Shown here: positions 36,796-48,929 of the stretch, in pieces
Layout: the number at the start of each line of letters is the position of its first letter
How positions within the stretch are numbered: the stretch's first letter is position 1
Assembly (NCBI GenBank): GCA_029959085.1
Contig: JARWIR010000007.1
Location: forward strand, 41,157,137-41,221,136
Origin: Nemophila menziesii
Taxonomy: Eukaryota; Streptophyta; Magnoliopsida; Boraginales; Hydrophyllaceae
Direction of reading: 5' to 3'
Length of the DNA stretch: 64,000 nucleotides
The notes under the pieces: generated by a model
Database searches by the model: none
Seen by the model: the letters and a program-made list of their open reading frames with translations, nothing else
What the model was told of the DNA's origin: nothing
Made by a program: the position numbers and the translations under genes

Positions 36796-36810
36796 TTAGT
36801 GATTAATGTT

Positions 36811-38524
36811 GTGGATGACAAGTATGCAAGAAAGGATAGAGTTAAGATTTGTAGACATAAATATCAGTGTGGTGCTAGAACAATCAATTCAATGATCTTG
36901 ATGCAAAATATGTAACAAAACCAAGGACATATTTCATGAACCATTTTTTTACCTTTAGCTCATCCCTATACATTATTTATCTGTTTTCCCTCATCTAGCA
37001 TGCACCAATACCTTTGTTTAACCATATTGCAAACCAATTATAACCTAGTTGATAGGATATTCTCCAGATATATTTCATTTGTGATTTATATCTTGAAATT
37101 TTTTATTGAGCTTAAGCGCGGGGTCATGTGGAGATGTAATCATAGTATACGGTTTATGGATTTGATATTACTTGTATGTTGATATCTAGATATTAATGTA
37201 TGCTCAATATCTATTATAATAAAATAGTTATGGAAAATAAATAGATTATGAATTTAAAAAGCACGTGTGAAAAAGTAATAAGAAAAGAAGGAAAATATGA
37301 CAAATCTGCGCTAAAGCTGAATGATTTTAAGAACCAGAATGATCTAAAAATGAGCATTATGAGTAAAAAGCGGGCAAAGCTAGACATACATTTAAAATTC
37401 GGGTCAAAATTTTTGAAATAAGTGAATTTTTAGTTAAACTTAGACTCATTAAATGTATTGATTTAGTAAGGTTAAATAACACTTATATCTTACTTACATA
37501 TTTCTGATGTACCACATCTTGACTAAAATCCTAACAATGCGTCCAAAAAATATTGTATGATCCTAAGCATAATGGTCGAGTTGTATTAGTGGTGGAGATG
37601 GATGTTGACGCTTACCTATCACACACCCTCAACTCAATGACCAACCAATGAGGTTCGACGACATCTAAGTAGTCATAACTATCGCCTACCCATCAACTAC
37701 TTACAACTAGGTGACATGTAAGTGATCCACACACATGGAAAAAAGGTAGATTGTATGGATTTGCTACAATAACTAATTTGCTAGGTTTATTTCATACACC
37801 TTTACAATACAAGTATGTTTTCCACAAATAATACATTTTTTTTTCTTTTATTTACTTTTCCAATAGATCAAACTAAGGTTATGGCTTGTCATAGTATTAG
37901 AATGAGCCAATAGCCTTAAAGCCTAGGTGTAATACCGTTACAATGTTTGTTGCTTTAGGTAGTTTATAATAAAACATGTATACTGAATTAATTGCCTGAC
38001 AACTAAGACCATATGACTATACAATTATGATTGAATGTATATTTATGACTCACTGACTAGTCTTAATATACAATTAGAATGATTGACACCTAATATTTAA
38101 TTAGCCTTAGTTATGCGTGAGACATATGGTTTTATGGTCACTAACATTAACCTATCTTTAGAAATATTCTGTGATACATTGAAAAAAACCCCATTAGGAT
38201 TAGGAACCGTAGCAGAATTATGTAAACAATTATATTATTTTACATGTTTTATTACCTTATAGTGGGTTTGGTCAATTAATCACTTTTTAGACTAAGTTGG
38301 TCATTGCAGAAACGCTACATTAGAGCTAGTTGGTTGCCCCTTAGCCATAAATATACCATATTTAGGTTAAGAGATGATTTTAGATACCTTCTAGATAAAT
38401 TTTGGATGTGATACCGTTTTAGCACGATCATTTCAGATTATTGGTTTAGCAAAGTAAACTGATGAGAGGTTGTATGAATACCTAGTATTCCCTCTATCCT
38501 ATGCCTAACTATTATTTATTGATT

Positions 38525-38525
<1 letters not shown>
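36811..38525. other. Intergenic, nothing recognised
   Basis: No coding, RNA or repeat structure I can name. Confidence 0.4.

Positions 38526-38527
<2 letters not shown>

Positions 38528-38618
<91 letters not shown>
38528..38618. repeat. (AT)n(AC)n microsatellite
   Basis: About 40 AT units followed by a short (AC)n. Confidence 0.97.
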
Positions 38619-38849
38619 TAAAGCAATTTAAAAATATTAAAAACCATTTACTTTTATATTTACATTTACTAGTGTTCCAAAATAATTATAAAGGGCCATA
38701 ATCCTTCACATATGATCTTGAACATTTTCCAATCTTTCAAAATGAGCTTTCGGGGTTTAATCCTTCTGATTTGTGCCCAACGTCAGTTAGTGCGTTAAAT
38801 TTATGAACGAAGTTTACTCGTGCAAGGCACGGGTGTGTAAATACCCTGC

Positions 38850-40400
38850 AACCAAAGGGTAAAATCGCATTTCAAATTATTTTATCGACTTTGTACAAAG
38901 CAAAAGTGCAATTTCTTTTGAATAATAGGAAAAAACTTGTTTAGCCAATATATCAAAAAAATTAAGTTTTAGAATAATGTAACCACAATTTGAAAATTAT
39001 AAAGCTTTGTTCAAGCAAAAATTCAAATAATAAAATAATATTAAGATGCTACTCGTGGGAGTTGAACAAGGGTCAATTGAGGAAAATATGCAAATTTTTT
39101 TCCACTGGACTAAGTCATTTACTTTTCAATATTTATGTTACTTAACACATATATATTAAAATCATTTTGCAAGTTTGGGGCCTTCCTAAATTTAGGGCCC
39201 AAAGTCACCATCTTGGTGAATTCGGTCCTAATTCGGGCCTGCATGAGTGGAAGAAAGCCATGAACTAGATGGGGTTGGGGTAACATGGTGATAAGAATAA
39301 AATATCGTGTCATTTAAAGGTTGTGATGTAAGGTATATTAACTATACAAAGGAGATATGAGTCTAGAGGAAGATTTAGTGGTGCAATCAAGATAGAGTTT
39401 TAGAAAATAAAATATGAAAATGGGCCCACATATGTCACGTGAGGAAAAGTTAAACCAGTTGAGAGTTTCGAGTAAAGCCAACAGTCTGGACAGAGAGTAC
39501 GAGGTGGTTTTATCTTTTATATTTTCTATCTTTTTTTGACCATGTTTATGTGAATCCAGCTAGTTTATTCTATGATTTATTTGGTTACCGGTTTTTTTTT
39601 TACCTTATCAAGGTGGTTGAAATTTTATTTGTCGGCTTGTAATTGGACCTTGTATTTTTATCTATCAAAAGGTTGAATATAGTGAAAAAAATTGAATATA
39701 ATATGACTTATTTGCTAGAGAAAAAAAAGTAAAATGCGATTCGCTCTTAATATATAATTAAGACACAAGATTAATTAGTAATGAACTTAAATCTACAAGT
39801 TACGAGTTAGACCAAGTCATTATTTTTGTAACATATGGGTTATTTTTTGTTAAGAATTGTTAACAACTTGTGGGTAAAAACAAATGCAACAATTTCGCAA
39901 AAAAAGTGCTTTCATTGTAACGTTGCACATTTAGTTGAATATGCCATCGTGTAAATTATTTTTCAGAATTTTACAAATTTCTTGATAATTTTTTGAAATA
40001 TTGAAATTAAATTAATAGTCCTCCATAAATAGTAAAAATAATAGATAAATCATTAGAATGAGACATTACTCTTGATAATTTTTCTATAAAAATACCATTA
40101 TTATTGAGAATAAATGTTGAGACCATTATTTTTGTCAAAGAATGCACAAAAAAATTGTTACAATGTACATCATTCCAAATAAAACGTAGTTTACACAAAC
40201 TAAGGAGTTACAAAGAGTCACAAATAATTACATTTAGTTTTTATGTATGTTGTATTCAAAGTTTATAACATAATAAAATTAAGCTTTGAAAGGTAAAGGA
40301 GGAAAATAAATAGTTTATTACAATTGCTTCCAATAATATTTTAGCTTTGAAAGGTAAAGGAGAAAAATAAATAGTTTATTACAATTGCTTCCAATAATAT
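38850..40400. repeat. Paralogous block A, left part
   Basis: Collinear with 48990-50630. It contains the 1-kb repeat unit (TGCTACTCGTGGGAGTTGAAC at 39050; AACAGTCTGGACAGAGAGTA at 39480) and a following segment with ACAAGTTA.GA.TTAGACCAAG and CATTCCAAATAAA.CG. The LINE at 40401 separates it from its right part. Confidence 0.85.
40282..40400. repeat. 61-bp tandem duplication at the LINE target
   Basis: AGCTTTGAAAGGTAAAGGAG begins at 40282 and again at 40343, with the rest of the 61-bp unit repeated. Block B has one copy. The LINE entered at the end of the second copy. Confidence 0.85.
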
Positions 40401-42840
40401 ATTTTTTTTTTTTTTGGTTACAAAAGGAGGTCCTAAGACCGGGAAGCAAGCTTCCTTACAAGATTATTAATTACTACGAGTTATTCTCGGTATAGTCCAC
40501 CCATACCGATCACGTGCTAATAAGCTCCAAATTCCATCCGGGGGGTCCCTATATGCAACAGGACCTTCTCTATTTGATGTCCCAAATCTTGCTAGCCAAT
40601 CCGCACACCTGTTCGCCTCCCGGTATATCCAAACAAATTCGAAATCCCCATTAGCACTCAAGATGTCCCGGCATTCACCAATGATCCTATTAGAGAAACC
40701 TCCCGAGTTCACACCGCCCTTCACTAGCGCGTGCAACTCGCACGAGTCCGTTTCAATAATAAGATTAGTATATCTAGCTTGTACCGCTAAACTTAAACCA
40801 AAATGTAGGGCGAGAAGTTCAGCTTCAAATGAAGAACGAGCTCCGCATAAACCCGCAAATCCCTGAAGATAATCACCTCGCTGGTCCCTAAAGAGCCCCC
40901 AACACTTGCTTCGGATTTCTTCTCATCAAAGGAACCATCAATATTTAATTTAACTCCTTCCCCAGGCTTTTCCCAACGTACCAGAACTGTCTTGGCTCCC
41001 ATTACCACACCACCGTCCCTCTCGATACCCCAAGCGCGAGCATAGTTATGCGCTGCATTTCTAATTGTTGCACAAAGTTCTTTCTCAGTTTTTATCTTGC
41101 TCTGTGGCTCAAAAATTCTTGCGCATCTGTCCTTCCAAACCTGCCACGCAAAAGCTGCAAAAACCAACCTCTTTTCAAGCCCGAAAACTGCTGTTTTCGA
41201 AGACAGCAGCTCCGCCCAAGAATTCAGACTTGCTGCAGAATTTTCCAGAATTGCAGCAGAGGTCCCTGAATTTTCCTGCACCAAATTTTCGCTCCCCCTA
41301 TTATTCTGTTGCTGTTGCCGCAGCTCTAAAGTACTCGCAGCCCTGCCAACACTCCCACCTGCTGACACCACGACCCTCGCCCCACCTGTACTCACCCTCC
41401 GCGGACCTGAACGAGGCCCCCTACTGCTCCTAAACACCTGATTAAATACTCCCTTGTAACCAACACATTCCAGCAACAAGTGCACCGCTGATTCACCCTC
41501 CCTCTCACACACTCTACACTTTGGATCATCTAACACTCCTCGAGACACTAAGTTGATACCAGTGGGCAATCTCTCCCACACCATTCTCCATAAGTGAATT
41601 TTCACCTGTTGAGGACACTTCAGGTCCCATACAAGCTGCCATCTAAATCCCAATGTATCCATCTCCGGTAAAAGACTATCATACCCCGATTTTACAGTGA
41701 AAATTCCTGAACTCGTTAACCCCCACTTATACATAGTACCATTATTCGTTGGCACCTCCATTACATTACCTCTAAGAACTTCTCGACCTGCTATAATGCT
41801 TTTACAGATTCTTGAATCCGCAGGTTTGATTTCCCGCTCCAGGAAGCCATTGTTAAAATATTTATTTTTTACAACACTAACCCATAAAGCTTGATCATTA
41901 CAAAGAACCTTCCACCCCAACTTAGCTAGCAATGAACGGTTGTAACTCTTTGCACTACGAAGACCCAAACCACCACACTTTTTAGGCCGGCATAGCACCT
42001 CCCAAGATAGCCAATGTATCTTCCGGCCTTCTAACGATGAACCCCAGATAAAATCTCTAATAATCCGATCAATATCTTCGCACACATTAATCGGGAGTTT
42101 CATTGTTTGCATAATGTATGTCGGAATAGCCGATAGCACCGATTGTGCTAGTGTTATTCTTCCCGCCAACGAAAGGTTTAAACTCTTCCAATGCGGAAGT
42201 TTACTACGCATCTTAGCCGTAACCTGTCTGAAGAAACCTCTAGGTAGTCTTTGCGAACGTATAGGTGCACCCAAATACACCCCTAAAGATTCGCTTCTCG
42301 TAAAACCACTCATATCCGCAAGTTCTAACGCCTCCACTTCGCTGATATTCTTTGAAAAGTAAATCAAAGACTTCCCTTCATTCACTGTCTGACCAGCCTC
42401 CTCGCAAAAAACCTTCAGCACTTCCTTAATCAGCTTCACTTGTGCACCACTTGCTTCCGCAAATAATATCAAATCATCTGCAAAAAAGACGTGAGATATT
42501 TGGGGGCCTTGACGTTTGATTCGAATGGGTAACCATTCTCCTCTCTCACAAAGCCCCTGAATTAGTACAGATAAACGTTCCATACAAAGTACAAAAATAT
42601 AAGGAGAGAGAGGGTCTCCCTGCCGAATTCCTCGATGCGGTGTGAAAGGTTCAAGCTGCTCCCCGTTCCATAGAACTCGCATCTCGTTCGTAGCCATAGA
42701 GGACATTATAAGCCTTGTCCAAGAAGTCGGAAATCCAAAGAAGGATATGGTATCCTCAATAAATCTCCAACTCAGCTTGTCATAGGCCTTGGCAAGGTCA
42801 ATCTTAATAGCCATGATACCCTTCTGCGTGGTAAGATAAT
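40401..42840 (-). mobile_element. Young 5'-truncated L1-type LINE
   Basis: A minus-strand insertion with a 14-A tail (T run at 40402-40415). It is flanked by AATAATAT (40393-40400 and 42841-42848) and sits between sequences that are continuous in block B. It has higher GC than its surroundings. The 5' end falls inside the reverse transcriptase, as is usual for truncated L1 copies. Confidence 0.88.
40467..42814 (-). pseudogene. LINE ORF2 (reverse transcriptase, zinc knuckle, RNase H), one frameshift
   Basis: The long frame down from 42814 encodes RT block A MAIKIDLAKAYDKLSW, RGIRQGDPLSPYIFVLCMERL, the catalytic FFADDLILFAEA, the thumb region LGVYLGAPI and GLGLRSAKSYNRSLLAKLGW. A zf-RVT segment (WDLKCPQQVKIHLWRM, CRVCEREGESAVHLLLEC) follows. 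Next comes a long Gln/Ser/Gly-rich insert, then RNase H beginning VKLNIDGSFDEKKSEASVGG. A single one-base shift near 40885-40900 moves the rest of RNase H (EAELLAL, IIETDSCELHALVKGG, REANRCADWLARFG) to another frame, ending at 40467. All four acidic RNase H positions appear to be present. The endonuclease and most of ORF1/ORF2's N-terminus are lost, so it cannot move by itself. Confidence 0.92.
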
Positions 42841-43690
42841 AATAATATTTTTGTGGGTGACTAAAATAATAATAACTAAAATTAAATAATTAAACCCTTA
42901 ATATATCATATTACTAGGTAAAACCCCTGAAGACATTAAAGCAAAAATTAATTTCGTTGACGGGAATCGAACCCAGGTTCATTGGGTGGAGGGGCCAGAA
43001 TCAATCTTGGCCACCACTTATGTTTAGTCAGATTAAATCATGACCACCACTTATGTTTGGCCAGATTTAATTTTGGCCAGCACTTATGCAGGTAAATTTG
43101 GACCGTAGAAAAAACTCTGAAATATGATATAGATGTATTATAGTTTTGTGTTCTTGATATACTAACTCCTAAACAGAAGAGATTAAAGTAACATATATTA
43201 ATCATTAAATACTACTTTTTCATATTTAACTATGGAAACAAAACTAAACATTAAATTTATGATATTATTTAGAAAACTAATTATTCGAGCAAAACAATTC
43301 ACTCCTTCAAGATGTTCAACACACGTAATATTTGCGCATTTGGAAGAAAAAATTATTTTTCATGTATGACCAAAACCATTAAAAAAGCTTACGTTACCGT
43401 TTTTATATTAACTCAGCATGATATCAATAACTATAATCAATGTACTATCTACATTTTTGACCAATCTACATGCAAGATAATGATGCAAAAGACGTATTCT
43501 AACCCCTTGATCCCCTGAATGAAAATCACAAAACATAAAGATGATTTCTTCCAAAATAACCTACTTATATTTGTAATATAATGAATAAACAACAAATAAA
43601 AGTTGAAATTGTTTGGTCTAATATCTTTTTATTATTACAACAATATTGGAATTTCTTACTATAAGGTAGCTATATGTGTATTTTATTTTA
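42841..43690. repeat. Paralogous block A, right part
   Basis: Aligns with 50630-51240: TTATTTAGAAAA.CTAATTATTC.AGCAAAA, ACACA.GTAATATTTGCG, TATTTGTAATATAAT.AATAAA and TTGGTCTAATATCTTT are shared. It carries an insertion at about 42910-43115 absent from block B. Confidence 0.85.
42910..43115. repeat. Insertion with three 33-bp repeats and a B-box-like motif
   Basis: CCACCACTTATG recurs at 43011, 43044 and (as CCAGCACTTATG) 43077, a 33-bp period. Next to it, GGGAATCGAACCCAG (minus: CTGGGTTCGATTCCC) matches the tRNA T-arm consensus, but no A-box was found. The block is missing from the paralogous region. Confidence 0.6.
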
Positions 43691-43694
43691 AGGC

Positions 43695-45190
43695 ATGGAT
43701 TTAGGATGGGTCTTCGGGGGAGTAAGGGGGCAAAAAGTTAGAACAATCAACGAGGTTCGAAGAAGACTAGGGGACCAATACTTAGGTTTGGAGGGGAGGG
43801 GGCGAAAGTGTATCTTTTTTAAGAATTTTTTGTTTTTTTTTGCATTTTCTCACTGTGTCTCGGGACCGACGGAGAGGTCTCCCGACCCCCACCCCTAGAT
43901 CTGCCCCTGTCTCTATTGATTGCAATCCATCTTCTTTACATTCTTCTCCAACTTCTTCCACAAGAGACCACAACCCCATATATATTAATTATTACTTTTA
44001 ATATTTGTTAAAAGATGAAAAATGAAATCCATTATATATTGAGTTTCACCAATGCCACGTCAAAAAACAGAGAAAACATGTGATACTTTTCTCAATTTAC
44101 AATCCTTTCAGAATTTTATAAGCCAACCTCACCACACACCCAACCGCTCTCCAAGCCTTCACATTGATAGTCATTGTCACACGAAGATCATTAACCACCA
44201 CCAACAAGAATAATAATCATCGAAGAACACATAAAAAATCATAAAATGCATAGCGAATAACTCACTCCAACAGTCTAGGCAAACCGTAGGCCCAAAAAAC
44301 TCACACCAGATCCCCCACCCCACCACTAACCTCTTCTTATCTTTTCCAGCCTTTCCCGTTTATAACAAAAAAATCAAGAAATACATAAGGGAATGTCACC
44401 GTTGATAACCCCTGCCACACGGATATCATTATCCACCACCATCAACAAGAAGATGATATCAAAGAACCTGATTTTAAGGACTACGGGAGGGCTAAGGGAT
44501 AATAATTAGGCTTAGAGGGGAGGGGTGAAAGTCTATTTTTGTTAAGGATTTTCCGCTAAAAAATAGGAAATTTTCTCGCTGTGTCCAGGGTCGGCGGAGC
44601 AATCGCCCACCCTTGCCCCTAGATTTCCCCCGTCTCCATTGTATGCTATCCATCTTCGTTACACGCTTCTCCAACTCCTTCCGAAAGAAACCCCCAAACC
44701 ATATATATTAATTATTACTTTTAACCTTTTGTTAAAAAATGAAAGATTAAATCCATTATTTTTTGAGTTTCAACACTACCCCACAAATAAAAAATGTGAC
44801 ATTTTCCTCAATTTACAGTCCTTTCAGAAATCTTAAAGCCAACCCCGCCACACACCCAACCGCTTTCCAAGCCTTCACACTGATAATATTTGTCACACGG
44901 AGATAATTCCCCACCACCATCAACAAGAAGATACCATCGAAGAACCATAAAGAAAATCATAAAATGCAGATGGAATATCATACTCCAACAGTCTAGGCAA
45001 ATTATGGGCACCAAAAAACTTACATGACCCCATACTCATCCCCACCCTCTCTTCATCTTCTTCAGTCTTTCTCCTTTACAACAAAAAATCATGAAATGCA
45101 GGAGGGGGATGCCACTATTGGTAACAGCCGCCACATGAAGATCATTATCTACCACCATCAACAAGAAAATACCATCGAGAAACCTAATTT
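43695..45190. repeat. Two tandem 720-bp units carrying PUF-gene leader-like sequence
   Basis: Markers repeat about 720 bp apart: CACTGTGTCTCGGGACCGAC/CGCTGTGTCCAGGGTCGGC (43850/44578), TGCAATCCATCTTC/TGCTATCCATCTTC (43920/44643), and CAACAGTCTAGGCAAA (44268/44988). Within each unit, about 43910-44130 and 44630-44845 match the PUF gene's upstream region 51285-51500 (ATTCTTCTCCAACT.CTTCC, AATGAAA.ATGAAATCC, CTCAATTTACAATCCTTTCA, AAGCCAACC). The PUF coding region is not duplicated. Confidence 0.82.
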
Positions 45191-46079
45191 ATAAAAAAAA
45201 ATCTTTTTTTTGTCTTTCCATATTTAAATTTTTTTTTAGTGACCCTTGTTTGTATTATAATTATACACAAATTTGGCATTGGCAATCCTTGGAAACTTTT
45301 ACAATATGAACAGTGAAGTATGGTGGAAATTCGTGAGCTGTTGATGATGGTGGAGAATGATGATTTTGTTGTTGACGATGGTGGAAAATGATCTCTGTGT
45401 TGGCAGCCGTAGTGAAGAGATGGGTTTGAGGTGTAATTTTTTACATTAAATTGTTGTATGGATGGAGAATGATCTTTTTATTTTGGAGATGATCTCGTGT
45501 TAGTTTAATGGATGAAGAATATTACTTTGAGGTTTTATGTTCTACATCAATTTGGATTGGATATCGTGTGACTTTTGTGGGAGTCGTGTGAGTTTTGTGG
45601 GTGGAAAATGATCTTTTTATTTTGGAGTCGATGTCATGTGAGTTTTGTGCGAGCTTTTATGGGTAAAGAAGATGAGTTTGAGTTTTTAATTTCTCATACT
45701 TTTTCGAGTTAAGAAGATGAGTTTGAGGTTTTATGTTTTACATTAATTTCATTGAAACTTTAATGAAGTTTTACATTGAGACTTAAATGGAGATGCTATT
45801 TGGAGAAATTGGGTTTAAAGAAGATGAGTTTGGGGGGTAATTGGGTAAAAACACATTGAAAAAATAATTCCTACAAAAATAATCCACCCACTCATTTTTG
45901 TAAAGTGAGAGACACTTTATATATAAATTTGGATGGAGGGGCCAAAAAAAAATTATGTTTGAGGGAGTTCAATAGGTAATACTTGAGTTCAGGTAAGTAG
46001 AGTATTTTTCAAAAATTCTCCAAGAGAGATGGTACTAAATGTCCCAAAAGTAAATCTTAACAAAACTTGGTGTCCTTTT
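45191..46079. other. Low-complexity GAT/TGG-rich stretch
   Basis: Imperfect internal repeats of GGA.AATGATCTTTTTATTTTGG (about 45460-45625) and AAGAAGATGAGTTTG are seen. No gene recognised. Confidence 0.45.
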
Positions 46080-46650
46080 TAGTAGGAATACCCCTATGAT
46101 GTCCCAAAATGTTATCTTTGATACATTATATATGAGAAAAGCATACGATATGTAAGTACCTAGGGCTCCTATCTAAATGTGATATCTAATTAAAACCCTC
46201 AAATGGATAATTTCTTGAGTTCATAACAAAATCTATTGTTTGAAGATATGAAAAGAGACCCTTATTAAGGAGGCTCTCAAAACCATCCCAAACTCCACTA
46301 TGTCTATGTTCCTTATCCGACTACAACTTTTTCATGACTTGGCGTCTCTGGTTGGCAACTTTTGGTGGGGACGTGGGGTAATTGTGGAACAAATAGGGCA
46401 CACTATGTCAATTGGGAAACTATGAGAACTTCAAAAAGAGTATGATAGTATGGGTTAATGTGTTTTTTATTTCATGAACCAGCCGCTACTTGATCGTAAT
46501 GCTTGTATTATTATGTTAAATCCTAACTTCCTTTAAGAATGTGTGCTAAATGGAAATTACTTTTTCAACTCAAGTTTTTCTTATAATATCCTCGATTCTT
46601 CCCCTTCGTGGGGGTAGGAAGAATCTTATATTTGGTCATAATACATTTCT
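46080..46650 (+). pseudogene. LINE reverse transcriptase scrap
   Basis: A frame shows KEALKTIPNSTMSMFLIRLQL and NFWWGRG, matching the plant LINE 'KAVLQAIPTYAMSCFLLP...FWWG' block. Several stops and indels. Confidence 0.6.
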
Positions 46651-47299
46651 AAAAGACCTTAATTGGAATATTAGGGGCGATAAGGGTGAGCACGGGACAG
46701 GTACACACACCGCAAGGGTATTTTCGTAGCCTACTCAAAGGTAGTGCAGGTAGTATAAAAAAATATTGCACCATGTGATAGAGTATAAAAACTCTACCAA
46801 TATAATTGTTTGAGTATAAACAAGAGTAAATCCACTAGAGTTCTTGTTGAGACAGTTTCCTCGTATGCCGAGGCAAAGGATGGATTTACATAGGTGTTTT
46901 TAGGATCTACTGAGAAGAGGTTTCATTTACGTCATTAATAGCCCCTGAAACCAGACAATAAGTCAGGATCAAAGGGAGGAGTACCTTTTGATGGAACAAC
47001 GATACTCAAGTCAGTATCATGACCGAAGGTATTTTATGACTCGATAGTAAGCTTTAGAGTTTACAACTTGGGGTATATATAGATAGCCATGGCCCATGAA
47101 GCCACTGTGGAATTTTTTTGTTTTCATATTTTGTCACTAGTCGTGAGTGTATTAGTTTCATTGGCCGAAATATTGTATTTACCCTGACATTGGTATTTAC
47201 CTTTAGAGGTGGATTCATCATAGCTTATCAATACCCTTTAAATTTTCATGACCGATGTGGCTCTTTCTTAGTTAATATGATCAAAATTCATTTGAATTT
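46651..47299. other. Intergenic, nothing recognised
   Basis: No named signal. Confidence 0.4.
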
Positions 47300-47500
47300 T
47301 CATGAGGTGTCGAGTTAATAGTCGGTCTTTCAAGTACTTTGTGATGTGTCGACATGAGAGTCGGGTCTTTTGAGTATTTCTTGATGTGCCAAAGTAAGAG
47401 TTGATCTTTTGAGTAACTAGTGATGTACCGACGCAAGAGTTGGTCTTTTGAGTTATCATGTATCCACGCAAGAGTCGGTATGTCGAGCATTTTAGATGAC
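47300..47500. repeat. Minisatellite of about 40 bp, four units
   Basis: Units with the core TGATGTGTCGACATGAGAGT followed by CGGTCTTTTGAGTA recur about four times. The minus strand reads through as a 13-14-residue repeat (SKDQLLRRYITSY-like). No other coding evidence. Confidence 0.65.
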
Positions 47501-48435
47501 ATTGTAAAGGTGTTCGGGTGGTTGAAAATGGGAATATTGTGCTCTTTTGGGTGGGGGTGAAGGTAAGGTGGTGTGGGTGTATCTTCGGGTGGGTGGGGAG
47601 GTGAGTGAAATAGATGATAAATTTTGGGATCTGGGTCAAAGTATTAAAATACTCATAGTTAGGTAAGGGCAAAGGTAATATTTTCTCAATACATTTAGGT
47701 AGCATGATTACATGCTGGTTTGGTATTTGTGTAACCAAAGAAGATCATTTACAGAGTGCAAAAGCTTACTTAATTTTGTTTTATGGAAAGGGTCATGTAC
47801 ATGATTGGGTGGTGCCATAGTAAGTTAGGATAGACCGTGTTACGTTACATGTGAAAGTGGCATATGCTTGTATGATTAGTGATTCAGATTATTGAAGCAT
47901 CAACCAAACAATTATGGGAATGTTACAACATAACAATACCATATGCGAAAAGTGGCCCAACATGATGCTACTTAAAACTAAATCAATTTGGGGGGGGGGG
48001 GGAATTCATTAGGATGCATCATGGGAATGTCAAGAATTTCTGAAAGTAAGACATATAACTTAAATACATCATACACGAGGTCGTATGTGTTAAGTATACA
48101 TATTTGTGGGGGTGATAGATGTCTTCTTAGTGGACAATTCTTACAAGAGTTGGTTATTTATGTGTACTTATCTGGTTATTATACATATAGTAAAGTTAAT
48201 CAATTTTGGTATCATAATCCATAACGATGCCCCTATAGCCTAGCTTTATGTCATCATTATCATTACTTCTAGCCACCAGACATGTATGAGAATCCCATAC
48301 ACAAGTTACCTAGAAATTTATGTCATAAAATCAGCTATGATAAAAAGGTCTTACCTAAATGTATATTTATTCTATGGTTGGCTCACCTCAACTGCTTATC
48401 GACAAAACAAGGACTTACAATGTAAGGATGTCTAT
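47501..48435. other. Intergenic; includes a run of 13 G
   Basis: Positions 47990-48002 are an uninterrupted G run. Nothing else recognised. Confidence 0.5.
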
Positions 48436-48439
48436 TTCA

Positions 48440-48640
48440 CTAGTTATTAGTTCTATGTGCATGGTTATGAGGATAAAGACCACCTATTTTGTGGTTGTTC
48501 CCGTTCTAAGTGTATCTGGATGCATTACTTTAGCTTATGCTAAGCTAAGTAAAGGTACCATGAATGCATGAATGATCTAATACTTTTCGCTACCTAAGGA
48601 AATCTTGATGTGTCGATCCACCTTCATATCTTGCTTTTAC
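48440..48640 (+). pseudogene. Possible LINE zinc-binding (zf-RVT) scrap
   Basis: A frame reads GYEDKDHLFCGCSRSKCIW, resembling the CxxCxxxxEDxxHLFxxCxxxxxxW pattern of plant LINE zf-RVT domains. Short and isolated. Confidence 0.4.
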
Positions 48641-48929
48641 TGTTATTGTCTGAGTTACTCCTCATATTGCTTGACATAAAACATATCGTGGATTTGTTTG
48701 TCGTATGTTGAATCTTTTTCGCAACTTGATAGATAATTTGATAAGCCCAAAAATTTGTTTCGGGCTTCATTATACATCTAACTAACATGTTAACTAATCG
48801 ATTGCGTTAAACTGGATCAGATTTGTTGTTTTTTCAACAATTTCTTGACGTAATATGAGCATGAAAGGGGTTTAAGAACCCATTTTAGTTTGATAAGGGC
48901 TGATATCACTTGTTTTGTCTTTTGGTGTA

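Noticed and set aside
41048..41441. Three overlapping plus-strand frames of 73-122 residues
   Set aside because: They are antisense shadows of the Gln/Ser/Gly-rich part of the LINE protein.
40793..42814. 673-residue open frame as a host gene
   Set aside because: It has LINE RT, zf-RVT and RNase H motifs, a poly(A) tail and target duplication, so it is a transposable element.
47990..48002. G13 run as a designed or functional G-quadruplex
   Set aside because: A single homopolymer run without partner G tracts; could also be a sequencing-length artefact.
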